Assembly (NCBI GenBank): GCA_947447265.1
Contig: CANFKC010000001.1
Span: 1-64,000, forward strand
From: Chitinophagaceae bacterium
GTDB taxonomy: Bacteria > Bacteroidota > Bacteroidia > Chitinophagales > Chitinophagaceae
Direction of reading: 5' to 3'
Length of the DNA stretch: 64,000 bases
Each line of letters starts with the position of its first letter. Position 1 is the stretch's first letter. Positions 53,349 to 61,554 of this stretch are shown piece by piece. Under the pieces are notes generated by a model that had not been told where the DNA came from, searched no databases, and worked only from the letters and a program-made list of their open reading frames with translations. Position numbers and translations under genes: made by a program.

Positions 53349-54212
53349 ATGGAAAGAGATTTAGTAGTAACCAAGGCATCTGGACAAACGGTGCCATTTT
53401 CTGAAGAAAAGTTGCGTAACTCGATGAAAAAATCGGGTGCGTCAACACAGCAGATTGATGACGTAATAGCGGAGATTGCCGGTAAACTTTACCAGAACAT
53501 GCCCACCAAGGCCATTTACAAACTAGCCTTTACACTGCTTAAAGAAAGTTCTCGCCACCTTGCTGCAAAATACCACCTGAAAGGCGCTATTATGGAGCTA
53601 GGCCCTTCTGGCTTCCCTTTCGAAAAATACGTGGGGGAAATTTTGCGGCAGCAAGGCTATAAAGTGAAAGTTGGTGAGATGGTACAAGGGCAATGCGTAA
53701 TGCACGAAATTGATGTTATTGCCACCCTGAACCAGCGACAACTGCTGATAGAATGTAAATACCACAACCTGCGCGGCACAATATGCGATGTTAAGATACC
53801 GCTATACATCAATTCCAGGTTTAAAGATGTGGAGGCGCAATTGCTTAAACAACCCGAAAACAAGGTGATGACTCACCAGGGCGGTGTTTATACCAACACC
53901 CGCTTTTCTGACGATGCCATTACCTATGGCACCTGCGCCGGCCTTCAGCTTGTAGGCTGGGACTACCCCGCTACGGGCAGCCTGAAAGATCTTGTTGATA
54001 TGCTGGAACTCTACCCGATCACTTGCCTTACTTCGCTTACGAAAACCGAGAAACAATACCTGCTGGACAAAAAAATTGTACTCTGCCAGGAACTGGATAA
54101 CAACACCCGGTTACTGGAACGGGCAGGGGTAAGCCCGGGAAGAATGAATGTGGTACTACAGGAAACCCACCAGCTGTGCCGACAAACTGCAACCAATGAA
54201 CCGAACGCATAA
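53349..54212 (+). CDS. ATP-cone domain fused to a PD-(D/E)XK (Mrr-type) nuclease
   Basis: A 287-residue protein. Residues 1-88 are an ATP-cone (LVVTKASGQTVPFSEEKLRNSM at the start), the nucleotide-sensing domain of ribonucleotide reductase and NrdR. Residues 90-200 are a restriction-endonuclease-like core: FEKYVGEILRQQGY, then HEIDVIA with Asp122, and LLIECKYH with Glu135 and Lys137, the PD-(D/E)XK triad. The remaining 85 residues are mostly helical. This suggests a nuclease controlled by ATP or dATP level. The target is unknown. It lies 31 bases before the beta-CASP RNase gene on the same strand, so the two are probably cotranscribed. Confidence 0.82.
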   Translation: MERDLVVTKASGQTVPFSEEKLRNSMKKSGASTQQIDDVIAEIAGKLYQNMPTKAIYKLAFTLLKESSRHLAAKYHLKGAIMELGPSGFPFEKYVGEILRQQGYKVKVGEMVQGQCVMHEIDVIATLNQRQLLIECKYHNLRGTICDVKIPLYINSRFKDVEAQLLKQPENKVMTHQGGVYTNTRFSDDAITYGTCAGLQLVGWDYPATGSLKDLVDMLELYPITCLTSLTKTEKQYLLDKKIVLCQELDNNTRLLERAGVSPGRMNVVLQETHQLCRQTATNEPNA

Positions 54213-54243
54213 ATTTCACTCATACCATACTAACAATTGAACC

Positions 54244-55620
54244 ATGAATACAGGAAATAACCCACAGATAACCATCCAGTTTCTGGGTGCCGCAGAAACA
54301 GTTACCGGCTCGAAATATTATATCAAAACCCCAACCAAAAATATACTTGTAGACTGTGGCCTCTTTCAGGGGCTATTGGAATTTCAACAGCGCAACAGGG
54401 AGAGCCTTCCCGTTGCTGTTGGCGATATTGACATCATTCTTCTTACACATGGCCACCTTGACCATACAGGATACTTGCCGAAGCTGGTGAAAGACGGTTT
54501 TGCCGGGCAAATATGGGGGACCGCGCCAACACTGCAGATAACCAAAATAATTCTGGAAGACAGTGCCCGTATACAGGAAGAAGATGCGGCCCGGGCTAAT
54601 GCAAAAGGCTTTTCAAAACACAATCCCGCAGTGGCGCTTTACGATACTGGCGATGTTGAAAAGACAATGCCGCTTTGCTACCCGCAACCGCCGGACGTGT
54701 GGCTGGACATTGATAAAGATATTCACTGCCGGTTCCGCTACAACGGCCATATTATTGGTGCAACTTTTATTGAACTGAAGGTTGGTGATAAGGTTATCGT
54801 ATTTTCAGGAGACATTGGCCGTACTAACGACCTGCTGATGTACGAACCCAAACAACCGGAACAGGCTGACGTGGTGCTGATGGAATCAACATACGGAGAC
54901 ACCATTCACCCCGATGATTCAGCAACAGAACTGATAAGGATAATAAAAGAATGTGTTGCCAAAAACGGCACCCTTATTATACCAAGTTTTGCTGTGGAGC
55001 GCACGCAATTACTGATGTACCTGCTATGGAAACTCAGGACAGCCGGAGATATACCGGATGTGCCCGTATATATGGATAGCCCGATGGGCAGCAGTGTACT
55101 CGATGTATTTGAGCGCAACCTCTCCTGGCACAAATTATCGGCCGATGATTGCGTAAACATGTGTAAAGACATTAAGCTGATACAAACAGTACAGGAGACC
55201 TACAAACTGTCACAGGCTGACTTTTCAAAAATAATTATTGCTGGCAGTGGCATGGCTACCGGCGGGCGGGTACTTACCTATATGCTGCAATATCTGCCCA
55301 ACCCCTCAGCTACCATGCTTTTGGCAGGATACCAGGCTGAAGGAACACGGGGTAGAGACCTGCTGGACGGTGCTAAGGAAATAAAAATTTACGGCAAGTT
55401 CTTCCCTGTAAGGGCGACGGTTGAAAGTATTACCGGCCTGTCAGCCCATGCCGACCAAGGCGAACTTATTGCATGGCTTTCCGCATTAAAAACTAAGCCG
55501 GCCAACATCTTTTTGATACACGGCGAAACTGATGCGCTACAGGCGATACAGGCTAAAATAAAAGAGGTTTATAACTGGGATGCGACCATACCAAAATTGA
55601 ATGAAGTATTTACCATCTGA
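54244..55620 (+). CDS. Beta-CASP metallo-beta-lactamase-fold RNase
   Basis: A 458-residue protein. HGHLDHTG (69-76) is the metal-binding motif 2, MESTYGD marks the start of the beta-CASP region, and GSGMATGGR and LSAHADQGEL are motifs B and C. This is the layout of the CPSF73/Ysh1-like bacterial RNases and of the TTHA0252 type. They cut or trim RNA in the cytosol. The neighbouring ATP-cone nuclease, 31 bases upstream, suggests a common unit. A perfect GC-rich palindrome begins 9 bases after its stop. Confidence 0.9.
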   Translation: MNTGNNPQITIQFLGAAETVTGSKYYIKTPTKNILVDCGLFQGLLEFQQRNRESLPVAVGDIDIILLTHGHLDHTGYLPKLVKDGFAGQIWGTAPTLQITKIILEDSARIQEEDAARANAKGFSKHNPAVALYDTGDVEKTMPLCYPQPPDVWLDIDKDIHCRFRYNGHIIGATFIELKVGDKVIVFSGDIGRTNDLLMYEPKQPEQADVVLMESTYGDTIHPDDSATELIRIIKECVAKNGTLIIPSFAVERTQLLMYLLWKLRTAGDIPDVPVYMDSPMGSSVLDVFERNLSWHKLSADDCVNMCKDIKLIQTVQETYKLSQADFSKIIIAGSGMATGGRVLTYMLQYLPNPSATMLLAGYQAEGTRGRDLLDGAKEIKIYGKFFPVRATVESITGLSAHADQGELIAWLSALKTKPANIFLIHGETDALQAIQAKIKEVYNWDATIPKLNEVFTI

Positions 55621-55628
55621 AACAAAAA

Positions 55629-55650
55629 CGGCCCCGCAATTGCGGGGCCG
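55629..55650. terminator. Shared terminator of convergent genes
   Basis: CGGCCCCGCAA and TTGCGGGGCCG form a perfect 22-base palindrome. A T run (TTTTTGTTT) follows on the minus strand, so it fits the barrel gene at 55673 best; it may also stop the plus-strand RNase transcript. Confidence 0.75.
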
Positions 55651-55672
55651 TGAATATTAAGTGAGTTGACTA

Positions 55673-56380
55673 TTAGTTATTCCTGTCCATTCTTTTCGCA
55701 TCTTTAAATTTGTGCATCATGCCAAATTGAAGTGTTATGTAGCCAGGATGAAGGTTATTGCCCCCTGTAGCGGAAGCGTTACTAACATCGCCAAATGGCA
55801 TAGCGCTATAACCTTCGTTAATGGTGGCAGCCCACGTTTTGGTAATTGGGAATTGCTGCCTTAAACCGAAACTAAACCTGAAAACAACAGAGTTGATCAT
55901 AGCATCAGTACGGCGAAGATCGTAAGAACTCATTACGTTATGATTGTCATGATATACTTCTGTTTCCTGAAAACCGGTTAATAAGAAACCTATTGTTGCT
56001 GACGAATAAAAATGGAGGTATTCGCGATGCTTGCCTACGCCCAGATCAATCATTGGGCCGAAATGCAGGTAAGAACTTTTGTGCTTTATATTAACGCCAT
56101 TGGTTCCACCAATACCATCGTTTTCTTTGCGGCTGAATGCAAATGAATATTGTTCAAACGACGACTTTACACCCCAATACCAGTGACGCGCAAATTTGCG
56201 GGTATAGTAAGCGGTTCCTGCAAGGTTTATGTCAACATCATAACCAGGTACGGTAGCCGAAGAGTAAGAACCCGTTGCGAATACCGGGCGACCAGCGCCT
56301 AACTCAAGGCCTATTCTGTTCTGCGCAAATGAGCAGAAAGCGGCAAGTGACAGTAATGATGTAAGTATAAATGATTTCAT
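55673..56380 (-). CDS. Outer-membrane barrel protein, paralog 1
   Basis: A 235-residue protein from the ATG at 56380 (MKSFILTSLLSLAAFCSFAQ, signal peptide). The frame is open to 56437, but the extra residues are not signal-like. The mature chain opens NRIGLELGAGRPVFATGSYS and contains strands such as HWYWGVKSSFEQYSFAF and YLHFGPMIDLGVG. The tail is charged. It is clearly related to the gene at 57233, with the same opening NRIG and the same order of strands; the gene between (56444) is a more distant relative. It is expected in the outer membrane; function unknown. Confidence 0.75.
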   Translation of the reverse strand: MKSFILTSLLSLAAFCSFAQNRIGLELGAGRPVFATGSYSSATVPGYDVDINLAGTAYYTRKFARHWYWGVKSSFEQYSFAFSRKENDGIGGTNGVNIKHKSSYLHFGPMIDLGVGKHREYLHFYSSATIGFLLTGFQETEVYHDNHNVMSSYDLRRTDAMINSVVFRFSFGLRQQFPITKTWAATINEGYSAMPFGDVSNASATGGNNLHPGYITLQFGMMHKFKDAKRMDRNN

Positions 56381-56443
56381 GTTCGAAAAATAAAATGATT
56401 TTATCTGCAAAAATGCAAATTGTTTAGCAAGCATCACGCATGG

Positions 56444-57103
56444 TTATTTGCTGTGATTGTAGCAGATACCCAGGCGAAAAGTAATGTATGTAGGTTTATA
56501 AAACTGGTTAACGTTGTTGTGCAGGGAAGCATTAGACGGATCATCTGATGTGCTGATAAGGCCCGGCAGGAAACCAAAATCCTGACCAAGGGTAAAAGAC
56601 AGATGTCCGCGTGTTGGGAAGTATTCCGTAAACCCAAAACCAAGGCGGTATACCAAAGAATTCATCGAAGCAGAACGGTCAATCATGCTATCATAGCCCG
56701 GTGTAGCCGAATAAGCCGCCTTTGACCATTTGCGTAAAGTATCTGTAGCATTCATTTTGAACCCTGCCCCGCCGGTGAGGTAAAAATGGATATTTCCTTT
56801 TTTGCCCAGGTGATATTCCAACTTAGGACATGCAAAAACATAGGTGCTCTGGTTTCTCATACTTCCCGCAACGACATTGGCATTATCCTTATCGTAATAC
56901 AGATTATACTGCTGCGCAAACGCAGAAAGGCCAATGCCTACGCGATAAAACAACGCATGCGTATAGTCAAGCCCGAAAGAAAGCCCATAGTCGTAGTTGT
57001 AACGCGTAGCTAAACCAGCTCCCGCCCAAAGCGATACCAAAGAATTTGAAAACCCTTCATAGGAGCCAAGAACAAGTAGAACTATGAGTAATATTCGTTT
57101 CAT
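56444..57103 (-). CDS. Outer-membrane barrel protein, paralog 2
   Basis: A 219-residue protein with a signal peptide (ILLIVLLVLGSYEGFS). The strand pattern, the central GGAGFKMNATD region and the end TYITFRLGICYNHSK parallel its neighbours on both sides. It keeps the YDSMI-RS-SMNSLVYRLGFGF region that also occurs as AMINSVVFRFSFG in the 55673 protein. Sequence divergence is larger than between the other two. The gap to the following gene is 63 bases, so the three could be a duplicated cluster with separate transcripts. Confidence 0.72.
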   Translation of the reverse strand: MKRILLIVLLVLGSYEGFSNSLVSLWAGAGLATRYNYDYGLSFGLDYTHALFYRVGIGLSAFAQQYNLYYDKDNANVVAGSMRNQSTYVFACPKLEYHLGKKGNIHFYLTGGAGFKMNATDTLRKWSKAAYSATPGYDSMIDRSASMNSLVYRLGFGFTEYFPTRGHLSFTLGQDFGFLPGLISTSDDPSNASLHNNVNQFYKPTYITFRLGICYNHSK

Positions 57104-57232
57104 GAGCGAAAATTAGTTAAAAAATATTGTTTTGCAAACCCCTGCAAGCAACCAATGTTACGTTACGGAGCAGTACTACAGCACGCTTGCTTATTTCCAG
57201 GTGCAATTTCCCACTAAAGCAGTGGCTGTTTT

Positions 57233-57904
57233 TTAGTCCCTGCGGGCAGAAAGCGGCTGGTGAAATTTGCGCATAACGCCCATCTTAAACATAAGGTAAG
57301 CCGGATGCACCGCACCAATATTGGCAACGTGAGTAAGATCGGTAACCAAAACGCTGTAACCTTCACTAAGCGTGATGTGCCAGAACTTGTTAATTGGGAA
57401 ATGTTGCTTCAGACCAAAACCCGGGCGGAAGATAAATCCGCTCACTAATGGCGAAGAATCGTAGGAATGGTCAGGAGTATTGTAAGAACCCGGAGTGTAG
57501 ATACCGGTAACTTCATTGGTATTGGTAACAAAACCCATGGCAGTTGACACATAAATGTGCATATACTGATGGCGACCAAGACCAAAATCTAATAATGGTG
57601 TAATTGTAAAATAAGAACTGGTGTGGTGTATATCTACCTTATAGTCCTGTGTTTTGCTGTAGTAGAAATCATAGGCTTCCAGACCGAGCGCCGCGCCAAG
57701 GTATACATGGCGGTCAATCTTGCGCAAATAATCCATACTTATGGTTGGCTTTATTACTGCAGAGTGGCGATAACCAAAAGCATCGCTGCTCGTACCTACA
57801 GTAAATATGGGAGCTGTAACCCCGGTTTCGATACCAATTCTGTTTTGAGCGAACGAAAAAGTTGCTCCACTCAAAAGAAGTGCTACTATGATAAAATATT
57901 TCAT
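57233..57904 (-). CDS. Outer-membrane barrel protein, paralog 3
   Basis: A 223-residue protein with signal peptide MKYFIIVALLLSGATFSFAQ and mature start NRIGIETGVTAPIFTVGTSS, matching the 55673 protein in the first strand. Further shared segments are DRHVYLGAALGLEAYDFYY and GLKQHFPINKFWHITLSEGYS. The conserved block LKQHFPI / LRQQFPI followed by SEGYS or NEGYSA is the strongest link between the paralogs. It is predicted to be an outer-membrane barrel. It starts 9 bases downstream of the dehydrogenase stop, so it may share its transcript. Confidence 0.75.
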   Translation of the reverse strand: MKYFIIVALLLSGATFSFAQNRIGIETGVTAPIFTVGTSSDAFGYRHSAVIKPTISMDYLRKIDRHVYLGAALGLEAYDFYYSKTQDYKVDIHHTSSYFTITPLLDFGLGRHQYMHIYVSTAMGFVTNTNEVTGIYTPGSYNTPDHSYDSSPLVSGFIFRPGFGLKQHFPINKFWHITLSEGYSVLVTDLTHVANIGAVHPAYLMFKMGVMRKFHQPLSARRD

Positions 57905-57913
57905 GTGGTAAAA

Positions 57914-59077
57914 CTAAAAAATAAATTCCTTATTTTCTGCAACATATTTTCGGAGAATTACGCTCGCACGATACCTATCTTCATGATATTGATCATATAA
58001 AGCGTCTAAAGTGGCCAGGCAGGTGCTTAAACCTGCTTCATTACACCAGCTCAGCAGGCCCTTAGGGTAGTTAACTCCCTTTGTCATTGCTGTTTCCAGA
58101 TCGGCAGCGGAAGCTACATTCAGATATAATGCATCAGCGGCCTCATTTATAAGCATAGCCAATATGCGGTCCACTATTATTTTGCCTTTATAATCATCGG
58201 TATCTGGTTGTGGCTGCGTTACGCCTTCGGCATAATTATAAAAACCGCGACCACTTTTTCTACCCAACCAACCGGCTTCCAGCAGGCGCTTTTGTGAAAA
58301 AGATGGCTTATAACGTGGATCGAAGAAGAAAGATGTAAATACTGTTTCGGTAACCACATAGTTCACGTCGTGCCCAATATAGTCCATCAATGTAAATGGC
58401 CCCATACGAAAGCCACCAATAGTGGTCATAGCCCAATCAATAGTTGCCATATCGGCAATACCCTCTTCATAAATGCGGATGGCTTCGCTGTAAAATGGCC
58501 GTGCTACCCTGTTAACAATAAAGCCCGGGGTATCTTTGGCTAATACTGCAGTTTTACCCCAAGCACCAATTAATGCTTTTGCTTCAGCAAGTAATACAAG
58601 ATCAGTTTGTATGGCCGGAATCACCTCCACGAGCGCCATAAGCGGTGCCGGGTTAAAAAAGTGCAAACCCATAACCCTTGCCGGGTTTTTACATGCTGCC
58701 GCAATAGACGTAATAGACAAGGAAGAGGTATTACTGGCGAGTATGCAGGTATCGCTTACTAAGGCTTCCACCTCTGCAAAAACAGCTTTCTTCACTTCCA
58801 GGCGCTCTACAATGGCTTCTATTATAAGTCCGCATGGTGCAAGCGCACCAATTTCGGGCGCAAATGTCAACCGGCCCATAATCTCGGCAGCCGAAACAAT
58901 CTTGCCTTTCTCTTCAAGTTTAGCAAGTGTTGACTGCAGGCTTGCTTTAGCTTTATCTAAAGAGGCTGTATTATTATCGTAAATAACCACCTTATGTCCC
59001 GCCATAGCAGCCACCTGCCCAATACCGGAGCCCATTGCACCCGAACCTATAATACCTGTTATTGTGTTTTGATCCAT
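57914..59077 (-). CDS. 3-Hydroxyacyl-CoA dehydrogenase (PaaH-like)
   Basis: A 387-residue protein from the ATG at 59077; an upstream TTG at 59095 is less likely. The Rossmann motif GSGAMGSGIGQ near residue 12 binds NAD. NPAPLMALVEVIP and AKDTPGFIVNRVARPF belong to the catalytic core. A second 3HCDH C-terminal domain follows (from about 285, LAMLINEAADALYL), the tandem arrangement found in phenylacetate-degradation PaaH and related enzymes. It oxidises 3-hydroxyacyl-CoA to 3-oxoacyl-CoA with NAD. No other paa or fad gene is adjacent. Confidence 0.9.
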   Translation of the reverse strand: MDQNTITGIIGSGAMGSGIGQVAAMAGHKVVIYDNNTASLDKAKASLQSTLAKLEEKGKIVSAAEIMGRLTFAPEIGALAPCGLIIEAIVERLEVKKAVFAEVEALVSDTCILASNTSSLSITSIAAACKNPARVMGLHFFNPAPLMALVEVIPAIQTDLVLLAEAKALIGAWGKTAVLAKDTPGFIVNRVARPFYSEAIRIYEEGIADMATIDWAMTTIGGFRMGPFTLMDYIGHDVNYVVTETVFTSFFFDPRYKPSFSQKRLLEAGWLGRKSGRGFYNYAEGVTQPQPDTDDYKGKIIVDRILAMLINEAADALYLNVASAADLETAMTKGVNYPKGLLSWCNEAGLSTCLATLDALYDQYHEDRYRASVILRKYVAENKEFIF

Positions 59078-59129
59078 TTTTAATTCCTTATCCAATGGTA
59101 TTTTTTACAGAAAAAATGTGTAAATCAGT

Positions 59130-59435
59130 TTAAGAACTCAATTGTGAACACAGTGTGTTCACATTTGAGAAAATCTTATAGAATTGCCTGAAGAGATATA
59201 ACTGCCGATAAGAAAAGCCACTACCAAACTTTAGCTCTAGGTTTTCAGCCAAAGACTTGATGAGAAACAACCCATAATCTGCCCTTTCGTTGCCATTCTG
59301 CTCCTCTTCTGCTATTATCCTTCCAATATTCCAATACATCAACACCCGTTCCGAGTCGACAGAACGAACAGCACGCTCTTTTGCATTAGCAATTATAGCA
59401 TGTATTTCATTGATAATTTCTCTTCTGACAAGCAT
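59130..59435 (-). pseudogene. Truncated DUF1016 (YhcG) N-terminal fragment
   Basis: A 101-residue frame that matches only the N-terminal domain of DUF1016/YhcG nucleases: EINEIHAIIANAKERAVRSV, VLMYWNIGRIIAEEEQNG, FSYRQLYLFRQFYKIF. Full proteins have about 340-370 residues with a C-terminal PD-(D/E)XK domain. This one stops right after VNTLCSQLS, where family members go on with a tryptophan and a SHY-type motif. The 21-bp palindrome at 59143-59163 is part of its last codons and recurs inside the 59-bp palindrome at 59485. The missing nuclease domain makes it a remnant. Confidence 0.75.
59143..59163. repeat. 21-bp palindrome, copy 1
   Basis: Arms TGTGAACACA and TGTGTTCACA around a single G. 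The same 21 bases occur at 59504-59524, so the DUF1016 fragment lies between two copies. Confidence 0.7.
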
Positions 59436-59484
59436 TAGCTAACGTCTAGTATTAATATACTGATTTCGTGAAACATAGGCATAC

Positions 59485-59543
59485 AAAAAAATATCAATCA
59501 AATTGTGAACACAGTGTGTTCACAATTTGATTGATATTTTTTT
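59485..59543. repeat. 59-bp perfect palindrome at the FAH gene end
   Basis: Twenty-nine base pairs of perfect complementarity around G59514, including the 21-bp core shared with 59143. On the minus strand it ends in a T run, so it can act as a terminator. It contains the last codons of the FAH gene and its stop. Confidence 0.75.
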
Positions 59544-60536
59544 CTGTGCCAATATGCTCCAGTCAGTATCTTCCAGTACAATGTTGTTAGACAATTTACC
59601 CAATCCATCAATTTCCATTTCCACTACATCGCCGGGCTGTAACCACTGTTCTTTATAGTTAGGGTCATTGAGTTTGCCCGTGCCATTAAGTTCCAGGAAG
59701 CAACCAGTACCTACTGTGCCGCTACCAATAACATCGCCGGGAAGTATATCTGCCCCATAAGCACAACGCTCAATTATTTCAGCAAAAGTCCAGTCCATAT
59801 CACCTACGCTGCCGTAACTCACTTCTATGCCATTCACCAGGCAACGCATTTTAAGGTCGTAGCTATTACCAACATGGCCGGGTTTAGCCGGTACTTTGTA
59901 TTGCTCCAGCTCGTCTGGCGTAACCAGCATAGGGCCAATTACAGTGCTGAAATCTTTGCCTTTTGCAGGGCCCAGATTCAACAACATTTCCTCCATCTGT
60001 AACGTACGGGCGCTCATGTCGTTCATAATCATGAAACCGGCAATATACTGGTCAGCATCTGCAGCCTTAACGTTACGACCCTTTCTACATAACACAACTG
60101 AAGCTTCCAACTCAAAATCGAGCCGCTTCAGATGGTCAGGCATTACAGGTATAGGTCCAGGGCCCATTATGGCATTATGATTGGTAAAGTAAAATATAGG
60201 ATATTGGTCAAACTCGGCTATCATATCCACCTTGCGGTTGCGGCGTGCGGCGGCAACATGCTGGCGAAAAGCATAGCCATCGCGGCACGAAGTAGGGTGC
60301 GTTACCGGAGCAAGTATCTGCGCGCTTGCAAACGGGATGCCCTGATAAGAAAGCTTGCCGCTTTTTATCTCGTTTTCGGCACTGCGCATCACATCTATGT
60401 TTTCTTCCCATTTCTGCAACAAGTCAGCCATAGTTGCCGGCAATTGTGCATTGGCTCTATGCGTATCATACAGCATTCCATCAATGTAAAATGCCAATTG
60501 TTCTCCACCGTCTTTTGCGTAGGTAACGAGTTTCAT
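59520..60536 (-). CDS. Fumarylacetoacetate hydrolase (FAH) family protein
   Basis: A 338-residue protein. The N-terminal domain is about 1-90. The C-terminal domain has the family metal sites in FELEASVVLCRKGRNV, with GYAFRQHV and ILPGDVIGSGTVGTGC. Members cleave C-C bonds or act as decarboxylase/hydratase in aromatic degradation, and some are oxaloacetate decarboxylases. Length and the KGKDFSTVIGP segment fit the two-domain FAH group. The last seven codons (KKISIKL region) and the stop are inside the 59-bp palindrome, so the 3' end is AT-rich and self-complementary. No tyrosine or homogentisate genes are adjacent. Confidence 0.85.
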   Translation of the reverse strand: MKLVTYAKDGGEQLAFYIDGMLYDTHRANAQLPATMADLLQKWEENIDVMRSAENEIKSGKLSYQGIPFASAQILAPVTHPTSCRDGYAFRQHVAAARRNRKVDMIAEFDQYPIFYFTNHNAIMGPGPIPVMPDHLKRLDFELEASVVLCRKGRNVKAADADQYIAGFMIMNDMSARTLQMEEMLLNLGPAKGKDFSTVIGPMLVTPDELEQYKVPAKPGHVGNSYDLKMRCLVNGIEVSYGSVGDMDWTFAEIIERCAYGADILPGDVIGSGTVGTGCFLELNGTGKLNDPNYKEQWLQPGDVVEMEIDGLGKLSNNIVLEDTDWSILAQKKISIKL

Positions 60537-60939
60537 TATAATCTAGTTTGAGCCGCAAAATTAACCGTTACCAGCGGCAATCCAAATTTAGTTAATGCCA
60601 AGCGCTCAATTAGCCTGCACAAATGCTTGTCGGAGCGTTGAAGGTGGATACAAAAGCACAAACCATAGCCATATGTCAGGAGATAAAATGCCGGTCGGCG
60701 ACATATACTATTTACATACTCTGCTTAATTGCTGCCAGATTCATAAAAAACACAAGAAGCGGCGTAATGATTGAAAAATCAGATTGATGCAAAGGCAACT
60801 AAATGTAAATACAAAGCACTAGTTATCTATTTGTTACATACCAGTATAATAATATTGATTTCCGTCAATTAATACGTCCGCTTTTCTTTCTAATTTTGTG
60901 CGTAATAAACTGAATAATCTATAATTGACTGAGTGCGCT
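60537..60939. other. Divergent promoter region
   Basis: A 403-base gene-free stretch between the divergent FAH and DUF922-like genes. It is AT-rich on the right side and holds one clear promoter box at 60891. I see no further repeat or small gene in it. Confidence 0.5.
60891..60898 (+). promoter_or_regulatory. -7 box of the DUF922-like gene
   Basis: TAATTTTG fits TAnnTTTG, 41 bases before the ATG at 60940. It supports this start over a TTG at 60925. Confidence 0.45.
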
Positions 60940-61500
60940 ATGAAGATGCAGGTTTTGATGTTAGCCATCTTTTTACTGTTTTTCACATTCCTGCCCCCGG
61001 TACAAATGAGGGCACAGGAATACAGCGGCTGCAAACCATGGACAGAAGGCAAGACACTCGGCTGGGAAGATTTCAAAGGAACACCCGATCCTGATTCCAG
61101 GATGCTATCAACGTTTGCAGTAGAAGTAACCTATACCTATAAACCGGACAGCAACGGCACTTTTATTTTTGACGTGCATTGCGATTTTAAATGTGACGAA
61201 TCGTGGAAGCGTTGGGAACGGGTACGACCTTATATGCTGGAACACATACAGGGGAATTTTGACATTGCTGAAATATACGCACGCAAGCTAAAGCAGGAGT
61301 TCGAAACCTACGCTGCACTGCCTAACTTTACCAAGGGCAAAGCAAGGTGGATCTACAATCGCATTGAAGAGGAGCGTTTGGCTGAAAACAACCTATACGA
61401 TATGGAAACCAACCTCGGTTACTATTTTAAAGATCAGGAGTTGTGGAACCAGAAAATTGCAGGTTTATTGGGCCGCCTGAAACGATATGCATCTAACTAG
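60940..61500 (+). CDS. Exported DUF922-like protein, metal motif lost
   Basis: A 186-residue protein from the ATG at 60940. The N-terminal hydrophobic stretch (LMLAIFLLFFTFLPP) and QMRAQ form a signal peptide. The opening LGWEDFKGTPDPDSRM is the DUF922 start. The family's zinc-protease-like segment LxHEQxHFDI appears as MLEHIQGNFDIAEIYARKL (99-117): His102 is kept, but the glutamate is Ile103 and the second histidine is Asn106. The rest follows the family to the end. If the DUF922 proteins are proteases, this copy should be inactive and perhaps kept for binding. It is a single-gene unit. Confidence 0.75.
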   Translation: MKMQVLMLAIFLLFFTFLPPVQMRAQEYSGCKPWTEGKTLGWEDFKGTPDPDSRMLSTFAVEVTYTYKPDSNGTFIFDVHCDFKCDESWKRWERVRPYMLEHIQGNFDIAEIYARKLKQEFETYAALPNFTKGKARWIYNRIEEERLAENNLYDMETNLGYYFKDQELWNQKIAGLLGRLKRYASN

Positions 61501-61554
61501 ATTGGCGATGCTATTCTTACTCTAATTGCAACAGTAAACCTGACATTTCAGCGT

